Shown here: in pieces, positions 16,861 through 24,702 of the stretch | How positions within the stretch are numbered: position 1 is the first letter of the stretch | Layout: each line of letters opens with the position of its first letter | From: Streptomyces sp. PTY087I2 | GTDB taxonomy: Bacteria; Actinomycetota; Actinomycetes; Streptomycetales; Streptomycetaceae | Direction: 5' to 3' | Assembly (NCBI RefSeq): GCF_001687325.1 | Contig: NZ_LZRD01000012.1 | Span: forward strand, 1-36,132 | DNA: 36,132 bases | Translations under genes and position numbers: made by a program | The notes under the pieces: model-generated | Database searches by the model: none | What the model saw: only the letters and a program-made list of their open reading frames with translations | What the model was told of the DNA's origin: nothing

Positions 16861-17112
16861 ACCAACAATGGAACACGTCACCCAAACCGACCGGCTCTGA
16901 CTTGCAGCAGATCGGTACTTCATTGATCACCAGCGCTCTACTGCGCCGAGCAGAGCGCACAGTCGCGGTGGTCACTCTGTAGCCCGCGAGACGCTTCGAC
17001 GACCCGCGGGTAGAGAGCGAAGATCAGCGACGAGGTGCCCCTGCGGCAACAAGCCTGCCACTGCGACACCTAACTTGCTGAGGATCGGTACCGAGTCCTG
17101 GGCCGGTGTGGG

Positions 17113-17673
17113 CTAGAGGCCGAACTCGATGTGCTGGACGTCGAACAGACGCACTTCCTCCAGGCTCCCGGCCCGCGTCCCATGGTTTTGGAAGTAGGTC
17201 TCCTTGAGTCCTTCGGCTGCGATCTGCTGGAGCTGGTTCTCAGACGCGCCCTGCTCCTGCGCGGTGAACAGACGCTCGGCGAAGCGCGGTGGCAGCGCTA
17301 CGGTGAGGTGACGTTCGCGGGCCTCGTCCGTGCTGCCGATGGGCGCGCTGTAGCCGAGGCGGCCCTGGACGTCGATGACGAGGCCGCTGCTCGTGCCGGC
17401 CGCTTTCTTCGCCTGCGCCTTTACGCGGGGCTGCCACCGCTTTTTCACCTCGCCGGACAGCCGGCTAGCGAGGTCCGGGCGCGGTTTCTTGAGCTGGTTC
17501 TTGATGTACCGCTCGACGGTGCGCTGGGAGATCCCGAGGGCCTGGGCGGCGGCCTTGGTTCCTTTCAGCTGCTTGACCAGGTAGCGCATCTGTGCGCCCG
17601 CGCTCTTGGGCGCTGGGCGTGTGACGGCCTGCTCCAGTGCGTTGTCGAGTCCCTCGCCGACCGACTTGGTCAT
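17113..17673 (-). CDS. tpg: Telomere terminal protein Tpg
   Basis: This 186-residue protein matches the usual Streptomyces terminal protein length of about 185. The start is ATG 17673, with AGGGG about eight bases upstream. Features include an HTH-like segment GTKAAAQALGISQRTVERYI (residues 38-57), a basic stretch (KKRWQPRVKAQAKKA), the conserved middle VIDVQGRLGYSAPIGSTDEA, and the C-terminal HIEFGL. Tpg binds covalently to the 5' ends of linear Streptomyces replicons and primes the end-patching synthesis that fills the telomere gap. It is the downstream gene of a two-gene operon, 11 bases after tap. Its presence fits the telomere at position 1. All expected regions look intact. Confidence 0.95.
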   Translation of the reverse strand: MTKSVGEGLDNALEQAVTRPAPKSAGAQMRYLVKQLKGTKAAAQALGISQRTVERYIKNQLKKPRPDLASRLSGEVKKRWQPRVKAQAKKAAGTSSGLVIDVQGRLGYSAPIGSTDEARERHLTVALPPRFAERLFTAQEQGASENQLQQIAAEGLKETYFQNHGTRAGSLEEVRLFDVQHIEFGL

Positions 17674-17684
17674 CTTTGATGCCC

Positions 17685-19853
17685 CTACTCCCCTGTATCG
17701 GCGCTGGTGACATCGCCGGTCTTGATGTAGCGGGCCAGGTTCAGCTCCGGGGCCTGGACGCGCTCGCGGAGCTCTTCGGCCCACAGGGTCGTCTGAGTGC
17801 CTTCGTGCTTGACCATTCCGGGTGACACTCCGAGCCGGAACGACCCGGGTACCGTCTTACCCGCGTCGTCGTAGGGCAGGACGTCGAGTGGTGAGGGTCC
17901 GTCGGCGGCGTAGACGGCGCAGTCGGACAGCACAGCGACCGGGTAGCGGCCGGTAGCGGCAGCAAGTGCCACCATCTTGCGGTGCATGCCGATCCGGGCA
18001 CGGGAGATCACGACGGCGCGGATGTCCGGGCGCCACGTCGGGCGGGTGAGAGCCGGCCAGGGCTGCCCGGGCCGCCAGCCTCCGCCGCGTGCCTTCTCCT
18101 GGAACTTGCCGATGCCGTTCTTCACCGTCGACTTGATCGCGTCCAGGACGATCGCCGTCTGCGGGTCGCGCTGCTTGTAGCCGTCCATCGCGGCGAGCAG
18201 TTCCGGTGGTGTCAGGTTTTCGGTGACGCCGAGGTCGGCCATCGTCGACACATAGGCATCGCGTAGCCGCTTGTACCAGCCGTCGAGGTAGCGGCCCGGT
18301 TCCGGGCGGATGAAGGCTTCAGTGGGGGCGACGTCGTAGCCGAGTTCGGCGGCGTAGGCGACGGTCGGTGTCGCGTACCAGGCGGGCCCATCGGGGCACT
18401 GTCCGGTCGGGGTGAACGGGCTGGGCAGCAGATCGCCGTCGAGGGTGTGCCACTGCTTGCCGACCTTCACCTGGGACAGGTCGACGTGCGAGAGGTCGAC
18501 CAGCCACGAGCCCGGCGTCTTCGCGTCGAAATCCGGGTTGGTGACGTGGACGGGCGGGGTGGCGAGGCCGACGATCGCGCCGTTGGCGCTGGCGGCGAAG
18601 GCCATGTTCACGTCGATGCCGACGAGATGGCGTCGCATGCACTCCTCGTCGGTGAGCGGGCGCGCCCAGTCGTATGCCTCCTCGAGGAGTTTCTCTGCTG
18701 GGGTGCGGATGTGGAAGCGGGGCAGGTGGGCGAGGACGGGGTGGCCATCGGTCGCCTCGCACGGCGGTGGTTCCATCGGTTCCTTGCCCAGGGAGCCGGG
18801 GTTGTGTTCGCTGTGCCGCTTACCTGTCTCGTCCGGGGCGGAGGCTCGGGTGGGCGGGTGCAGGGCAGTCATCAGCTCCAGACCGGTGACGGCGGTGGAT
18901 CCTCGTGGGGTGAGGACCCGGGTGGCGTACGTACCGAGAACGGAGGCGAGTTCGGCCGGCGGCAGGTCTGCAGCGTGGCCCCAGCTGCGGGTGTCGAGCG
19001 CGTTCCAGGACGGGATGCACAGCTGGACACAGGAACGGCGGCCGCCCTGCGCGGGGCGGTAGATCCGTGCCCAGGGGCCGAGACCACGCTTCGTCAGCTG
19101 CCACTGCGCCCGGGTCAACTGGGCAATTGCCTTGTGCGTATCCGGTAGCCGCGCCGCGAGACGCTCCTCGTCGGTCAGCTCGGCGGGCAGGCCGAAGCGC
19201 TCGAGCGCGGCCCGGGTCAGGACGAGCAGCGGGTCGGCGTCCTTGCCCGAACCGTTCAGCCGCTCCGCACCCAACTGCGCCTCCACCAGCGTCCACTCCA
19301 CCAGCGAAGGCAGGGTCTTCGCGGGCACGTCCAAGACCAGACCACCCACGCAGTACGCGAGGACCTGGCCCCCATCACCGACGTCGACAACGGCCAGCGG
19401 CCCATTCACGAACCGCGGGTCGATGGCCGCGGCTGGGGGCGGAGTGCTCGCCCAGGCGGCATTCCGCGCGCCCGGGCGCCGCAATGCCGTCGGACCAGCG
19501 GCGGCCGCCGGGCTGGGTGCTGCCTCAAGCCCCGGGGGCTCCTCGGCCGCCGGAGCGGGAGGCTCTGGGCACGCAGCCGGGGCCGTGAACGTCTCCGGCG
19601 CCGGGGCGGGATACTTCTGCGCCCACCCCTCCAGCAGACGCTGATACGGCGCGCGGCGCGGGGGCCGCGGCTCACTCCGGCCCGCCTCCCAGTTCTTCAC
19701 CGTCTGCGTAGTCGTTCCCAGAACCTGCGCGAGTCGCGCCTGCGTGATCCCGGCCGCCTCACGCAGCCGCGCCCGCTCCGCCGGGGATGGCATCTGAGGT
19801 TCCCCCGCCAGCAACGCATCCACGGCATCGAACAGCTCATCCTGAGTCGGCAT
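17685..19853 (-). CDS. tap: Telomere-associated protein Tap
   Basis: This 722-residue protein is close to the usual length of Tap. The N-terminus has an XRE-like HTH (RLREAAGITQARLAQVLGTT then QTVKNWEAG, about residues 26-56). A long Pro/Ala linker follows (about 80-140), then the conserved body with HLVGIDVNMAFAASANGAIV and GIGKFQEKARGGGWRPG. Tap binds the telomeric 3' overhang and recruits Tpg to the replicon end. The start ATG 19851-19853 follows GAGGT. Two direct repeats lie just upstream and could be its own operator. Transcription runs toward the telomere and tpg follows. The GIDVNMAF and KNGIGKFQEKA segments resemble palm-like polymerase motifs, but I would not claim activity. Confidence 0.95.
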   Translation of the reverse strand: MPTQDELFDAVDALLAGEPQMPSPAERARLREAAGITQARLAQVLGTTTQTVKNWEAGRSEPRPPRRAPYQRLLEGWAQKYPAPAPETFTAPAACPEPPAPAAEEPPGLEAAPSPAAAAGPTALRRPGARNAAWASTPPPAAAIDPRFVNGPLAVVDVGDGGQVLAYCVGGLVLDVPAKTLPSLVEWTLVEAQLGAERLNGSGKDADPLLVLTRAALERFGLPAELTDEERLAARLPDTHKAIAQLTRAQWQLTKRGLGPWARIYRPAQGGRRSCVQLCIPSWNALDTRSWGHAADLPPAELASVLGTYATRVLTPRGSTAVTGLELMTALHPPTRASAPDETGKRHSEHNPGSLGKEPMEPPPCEATDGHPVLAHLPRFHIRTPAEKLLEEAYDWARPLTDEECMRRHLVGIDVNMAFAASANGAIVGLATPPVHVTNPDFDAKTPGSWLVDLSHVDLSQVKVGKQWHTLDGDLLPSPFTPTGQCPDGPAWYATPTVAYAAELGYDVAPTEAFIRPEPGRYLDGWYKRLRDAYVSTMADLGVTENLTPPELLAAMDGYKQRDPQTAIVLDAIKSTVKNGIGKFQEKARGGGWRPGQPWPALTRPTWRPDIRAVVISRARIGMHRKMVALAAATGRYPVAVLSDCAVYAADGPSPLDVLPYDDAGKTVPGSFRLGVSPGMVKHEGTQTTLWAEELRERVQAPELNLARYIKTGDVTSADTGE

Positions 19854-20300
19854 ACCTCAGAACCTAGCAGATTTACCTGCAGATTTATCCTTTAATTTAT
19901 TCTCTTCCGGGCGATCCCGCGGGTTCGCTGGTCGCTGGCCAGGCCCGCCCGGCGACGCCCACGCCCCGTGGGGTCCACCGCATCTCGAGGGCCTCGGGCA
20001 CTGGACGCTGCCGGTGAGCCAGAGCCGAGAGGCACTTGGCCCCTGCTCCGGCGGCACTCCGGTCATCAGCTGTGATCTCGGCCTTGATCACGCTCTGGCG
20101 GTCACGATGGTCGGTCATGAGCCGTTCAACGGTGCCGGTTCTGAGTAGCGGGTGCTACCGGCCATCCCAGGGCGCGGGAATCACCACAGCGCTGCACTCA
20201 GGAAGACGAGCACAACAAGCGACACGAGTCGTCTTCAGGCTCAGCTGCGGGGACGGTTCGGCATGCCCTCGGGCGGGCTTGATCGCAGGCCACGTGCCGG
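19854..20300. other. Intergenic region upstream of tap
   Basis: This is 447 bases between the tap start and the end of the second helicase gene on the same strand. Positions 19862-19910 are strikingly AT-rich for this genome and probably contain the tap promoter. An open frame on the minus strand (20118-19897, 73 codons) has no good ribosome site and is not called. The remainder is featureless to my eye. Confidence 0.5.
19867..19887. promoter_or_regulatory. Direct repeats in tap promoter region
   Basis: GCAGATTTA occurs at 19867-19875 and again at 19879-19887, a 12-base period. The repeats lie 14-34 bases before the tap start within the only AT-rich patch nearby. The position suits an autoregulatory operator for Tap's own HTH, or an iteron-like site. 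This is inference. Confidence 0.45.
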
Positions 20301-22606
20301 TCAGCGGATCCAGCGGAAGTCGAGGGCTTCGAGTGCGTGGCGTTGTTCCTGGGTGAGCCGGAGCGGGTCGCGGCGTTTGTCGGCGATCCAGGAGGCGAGG
20401 TGCAGCCCGCTGTCGGGGCAGAGGTAGTCGTAGGGGACGTCGAGGTGCTGGTGGCTGCGCCAGAAGGCACGTGCTGCGCGCAGTCCTCTGGCGAAGGCCC
20501 ATTGTGCATGGCCGCGGGGGCGGCGCAGGAGCAGGGCCAGGGGGTGGCGCAGCGGGAGGGCGCCGAGGAGTTCGTGCTGGCCGGGGTGGAGGGTGGGCAG
20601 AGCGTCGATCTGTTGGTCGAGCCAGCGCGTGAGGAAGGTTTTCGTCGGTGTCGGGGCGCAGGTCGGGGAAGGGGAGATTGCCGGCGCGGGCGGCGGTAAG
20701 GGCCTGGGCGTAGGTGTGGTGCCAGTGTTTGGGCCAGTGGGTGCTCCACCAGGGGTAGATCTCGTTCAGGGCGCGCTGGTAGCCGTAGGGCAGGGTGCGT
20801 TTGTTTGCTTCTCGGCGACGGTCTGCGATCCAGCGGCCCAGGCGGATGCCGCCGAAGGATTCTTCGAGGTGCGGGGCGAGGTGGCCGTGACGGGCTTTGT
20901 AGTCCCGGGCGATCTGCAGCTTGTACTCGATGCTGCTGCGGGGATGGGGCCAGACCATGCCGAGGATGTCGAGCTGTTCGATGCGTTCGGGCAGGAGCAT
21001 GCGGTTGATGCGCAGGGAGCGCTGACGGCCGAGCCACCAGCCGAGGTAGAAGCGGTCGGGGCCGAGGTAGCGGCTGGGGACGTCGAGATGGCCGTAGGTG
21101 TCGAAGTAGCGCTGGGCACTTTCGAAGCCGATCTGCCATACCCGATTGGGTGCCCCGGTGGCCTGGAGGTCGAGCAAGGGGATGATCTCGTCGGCGCGTT
21201 CGGGCCGGGCGGCGACTCCCAGGTCCTCTTCGGAGTCGTTGGAGATAGCCCAGTCGACACGGTGGATGACGTGCTCGTCGTAGGTGCTCAGGGCGATGAG
21301 GACCTGGTAGAGGAGCCGGTATCGGGTTCCTTTGACTCCCTCCTCCAGCTCTTGTCCGGGTTCCATGAAGACGGGGACGACGATGGTGGAGGTCTTGTCG
21401 TCGCCGGGGTTCTGACGCAGCGCGCGGCCCACGGCCTGGGTGATGTCGAGGGAGCTCTGCTTGGAGTCGGCGAAGAGAATGGAGTCGGTGCTGGGGACGT
21501 CGATGCCCTCGCCCAGACAGCGGCAGTTGGTCAGGACCGCTCGGTGCGGGGCTGCGCCAGGGCTGGTGCTGTTGATGGGGACGGAGCCAAAATCCACGAG
21601 TGATCGTCGGCGGACCGGGGGCTCTGCTTAGCGTTGACGGTGCCGACGAGAAGAGGGGCCTGCATCTCGGGGGCATGAGTGCTGCTGTTTCGTGGAGGGT
21701 TTCGGCGAAGATGCCGGCGGAGGCGATGAGGCGGTGGAAGGTCAAGGTCCGCCGCAGGTCGTAGAGCTTCTGGGCGCGCAGCAGGGCGATCTGGGCGGCT
21801 GCCACGCGCAGGCCTTCGGCGCCGGCCGATGCGATGGAGGCGTATCTCAGGACGCGGTGCAATTCGGCGTCGCTGATCTCGACGGCGACGATGCGGTAGT
21901 CCGCCAGCAGACCCTGGTCGATCGCTTCGGCGAGGGAGATGCGGTAGACGACGGGGCCGTAGAGGCTGTGGTCGTCCATGGAGGCCACTTCGCAGCCGAT
22001 CGCAACGTGTGAGCCAGATTCCTCGTCGAAGATACGCGGGGTGGCGGTCATGTAGAGACGGTGGCGGGCGGGCAGGACGTCGTTGTCGTGGATGACGCCC
22101 CACGCTTTATGCCGGTTGCCGGCGGTGCGGTGGGCTTCGTCGGCGATGACGATGTCCCAGCGCGGCAGGTGGTGACCGCGGTGAGCCCAGGCCAGCTTCT
22201 CCAACGACTGGTAAGTACAGAAGACGTTCACCGGGCCGTCGGTCAGGGAAGCGTGGCGGGCGAGTTCACCGGGATCGCGGACCATAGTGAGAATTCCGCG
22301 CAGCGAACGGACCTGGGTGCTGTCGCGCGAGCAGTAGCCCAGGTAGACCCCCTGGCGGCCTTCGCCCTGCCAGACGGCTGCCGTCTGCTCCAGGAGGTCC
22401 AGGGTGGGCATCACGACCAGCGCGTTGCCCCGGGGCGCGGTCTCCTGGACGGTGTTGAGAGCGACAAGAGTCTTCCCCGTTCCGGTGGCCATGACGACGC
22501 TCACGCGAGGTGCGCCATCGGTGAACTCGTGGACGCAGGCGTCAGCGGCGAGTGTCTGGTGGCCGCGTAGTGGTGTTCTCAGGCCGTTGCTCGTCAGCGT
22601 GGCCAC
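20301..22606 (-). pseudogene. Second TtrA-like DEAH helicase, interrupted by three frameshifts
   Basis: The start is GTG 22606, preceded by GGGAGG at 6 bases. Motifs in order are MATGTGKTLVAL (I), ADEAHRT (II), MTATPR (III), CLGEGIDVPSTDSILFADS (V region), QAVGRALRQ (VI), then helicase-associated repeats including WQIGFESAQRYFDTYGHLDV and a last one ending LDFRWIR at 20304. Three frame changes break it. Two are at GGGGG runs 21669-21673 and 21617-21621 (each short of one base). One is at TTTT 20639-20642 (one base too many). After these repairs the protein is continuous at about 770 residues. The architecture matches the telomere-adjacent helicase. It is either a recent pseudogene or an intact gene with base-call errors. 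It is divergent from tniQ. Confidence 0.85.
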
Positions 22607-22789
22607 GATGCCCTCCCGGCAGCGGATCGTCACGTTGCGGATCAAGGTTCAGACCCGTGCCATGAAGAGTGTTGCGGTGTTGCCGCCTTGTTCACCCGAA
22701 GGAGTTAAGGGCCCTTGACCAGGCTGTACGGCGGCTGGTGACGATAGAGCGCAGGCATGCGTGCGGGGTGGGCAGAGAAGAGGAACGGC

Positions 22790-23815
22790 GTGGTGCTGCA
22801 GTTTCCGGGGCTCTACGGTCCGCGTCAGCCTCTGCCGATGCGGGTCCTGCCTCTGCCTGGTGAGTCGACGGGGTCGTTCGTGAACCGGCTGGCTCATGCC
22901 AACGGGCTGGGACTTGCGGATTTCCTGCAGCGTGTGGGCCAGGGCACCGGGTCGTCGTCGGGCGATGCGGCGCGGGTGGCGAAGTACCCGCAGTGCACGG
23001 AGATGTATGTGAACGGGCCGGGGCTTGAGTATCTGGCCGTGCTGGCCGGCGAACCGGCGGCCCTGTTGCAGCGGGCACTGCCCGGGCTTGCGCCGCGCCG
23101 TAGGCTGCCGGGGAACGGGGACGCGGTGTGGAAATGGCCCTGGCAGCCGTCGGAGGGGCATCTCGTGCGCTGCTGCACGAGGTGTGCGGAGCTCCGGGGC
23201 GTCAGGGAGTCGGCCTGGTGGCTGGCGTCGGACAGCTGGCGGGTGTGCGCCCGGCACGGGCGGTGGTGTGACGACTCGAGGACGGAGCCGCTCGACGGGC
23301 TGTCCTTGAAGGAGGTCCCCGAGGTCGTCGACGCGCATCGGGAGCGTGCCCGACTGCAGAGGCAATTCGGCAGGTCGGGTGAGGAGCTGTTCGCCGACGC
23401 CTTCCAGGTGGCGGCGGACTGGTGGCGGACGATGCCCATGGTGCTGCGCTGGGTCCACCGGGCATGGGCGTGCGGGCTGGAGAACCGCAGTACCCGGGCG
23501 ATGCCGCTGGTGATCTACCCGGAAGCGGCACAACTCGCTCAGCTGATGGTCGAGTTCGAGCAGTCGGACCTCCGCGACACCAAAGCCCGCTCCCGGTGGC
23601 TCGGCGAGGCCGAGGCACTGATGGGGGCGTGGGAGCTGGACGTGCAGGCAGGCAAAGGGCCGCTGTTGGACTGGCTGCACCGCCACCGGCTACCGGCTGA
23701 CCCGGAAGCACAGCCGACCGGCCGGTCCAAGCGGGGACGATTGCCGCTTGCCGCGGGGCACCGCCGGCTCGCCTCGACGACTGGGCCGTTGGAACAGCGC
23801 TCATGCTTGTCGTGA
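22790..23815 (+). CDS. tniQ: TniQ/TnsD-family target-selection protein
   Basis: This is about 341 residues from GTG 22790, preceded by AGAGGA at five bases; an ATG at 22757 is in frame but lacks a good site. The N-terminus has RVLPLPGESTGSFVNRLAHA, the TniQ signature (P-x-P-x-ES-x-S-x-RLA-N). A zinc-binding cluster follows: RCCTRCAE and, further on, VCARHGRWC. TniQ proteins choose the target for Tn7-like transposons and bridge the target complex to the TnsC ATPase. The C-terminus overlaps the next gene by 13 bases, so it is the first gene of a four-gene transposition operon. What it targets is not visible. Confidence 0.85.
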   Translation: MVLQFPGLYGPRQPLPMRVLPLPGESTGSFVNRLAHANGLGLADFLQRVGQGTGSSSGDAARVAKYPQCTEMYVNGPGLEYLAVLAGEPAALLQRALPGLAPRRRLPGNGDAVWKWPWQPSEGHLVRCCTRCAELRGVRESAWWLASDSWRVCARHGRWCDDSRTEPLDGLSLKEVPEVVDAHRERARLQRQFGRSGEELFADAFQVAADWWRTMPMVLRWVHRAWACGLENRSTRAMPLVIYPEAAQLAQLMVEFEQSDLRDTKARSRWLGEAEALMGAWELDVQAGKGPLLDWLHRHRLPADPEAQPTGRSKRGRLPLAAGHRRLASTTGPLEQRSCLS

Positions 23816-24702
23816 CCTCGCCCTTGGTCGCCTGCCCAAGGTGCGCCCCGCCTCCCCGGGGAACCGGCCCCACGGAGGTGGGCTGTGACGTGCTGAGCCA
23901 GCGTGCGCGGTCACCCACTGGGACTGGGCTCGAAAGACAGCGCGCCGGGCAGCTCTACGAAGCGGCGAGGGCCGGGATGGGGAGGGATATGCGGGACGTG
24001 AGGGCCTGGCACCTCGATGAGTGGGGTGAGTTGACCGTCTCAACCGCGGTTGCCCTGGCAGGTGTGGCACTCGAGGAGAGACAGCCGCCGACGGATCCAG
24101 TGGCGTATCACGGGCGACAGGGAAAAATCACGGCGTGGCCGTCGTCGGCTCGGTCGAAGGTGGTATGCGGGTCACTGCGCCGGCTGCGGGTGGCGGTTGA
24201 GCTGGACTTCGACCCCGAGGTTGTCCGCTTCAGCGGGGAACCAGTGGAACTCCACTGGAAGTCAGGGCGCACCCGGCACCGGTGGCGGCCGGACTTCGTC
24301 GCCAGGATGCGGGACGGATCCCGGTGCGCCGTGGTCATGCAGCCGCCGCGCGGCATCGGACCGCAGTGGCATGAGCGCCTGGCGGCGCTCAAAGAGGTCG
24401 CACAGTCCGCGGGCTGGCAGGTTCAGATTCGGTCCGTCCCGCGGGGCACCCAGTTGGAAAACCTGATGTGGCTGGCTGACTACCGATTTGCGGACCGGGT
24501 GGACCCCGAGCAGGAGCAGGCCGTTCTCCATGCTTTTCGGCGCAGGCGGCCTCTGTTCGAGGGTGCCGGTGCGTGCGGAGTGCCGGTACTGATCGCTGTT
24601 GATCTTGTGTATGTGCTGATGTGGCAGCGACGGCTGCTGTTCGACTGGGAACAGCCACTGCCTCGGGGCCCGCTGGTGTGGACGGCGGAGGAGACGGCGT
24701 GA
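23803..24702 (+). CDS. tnsA: TnsA-like transposase endonuclease subunit, possibly degenerate
   Basis: This is 299 residues from ATG 23803; the first 60 are poorly conserved in character, and later starts near 23976-23990 are possible. The core reads SLRRLRVAVELDFDPEVVRF, EPVELHW and RHRWRPDFVARMRDG, the TnsA N-terminal endonuclease pattern. TnsA cuts the 5' ends of Tn7-like elements so that they move by cut-and-paste. In most relatives an acidic residue lies four to eight positions before DFDP (S-x-LE); here that position appears to be Arg. The Asp of RPDF is present, but the later basic catalytic position reads VVMQPP. Nuclease activity is therefore doubtful. It lies between tniQ and tnsB with GTGA overlap to tnsB. 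Assignment is supported by synteny. Confidence 0.8.
   Translation: MLVVTSPLVACPRCAPPPRGTGPTEVGCDVLSQRARSPTGTGLERQRAGQLYEAARAGMGRDMRDVRAWHLDEWGELTVSTAVALAGVALEERQPPTDPVAYHGRQGKITAWPSSARSKVVCGSLRRLRVAVELDFDPEVVRFSGEPVELHWKSGRTRHRWRPDFVARMRDGSRCAVVMQPPRGIGPQWHERLAALKEVAQSAGWQVQIRSVPRGTQLENLMWLADYRFADRVDPEQEQAVLHAFRRRRPLFEGAGACGVPVLIAVDLVYVLMWQRRLLFDWEQPLPRGPLVWTAEETA

Noticed and set aside
19897..20118. A 73-codon gene upstream of tap on the minus strand
   Set aside because: Begins with ATG but lacks a ribosome site, has no recognisable features and overlaps the probable tap promoter area; too weak to call.
22646..22789. Left end of the Tn7-like element just before tniQ
   Set aside because: I looked for terminal TGT...ACA ends and repeated TnsB-type sites here and at 28127-28278 and found no convincing matching pair.
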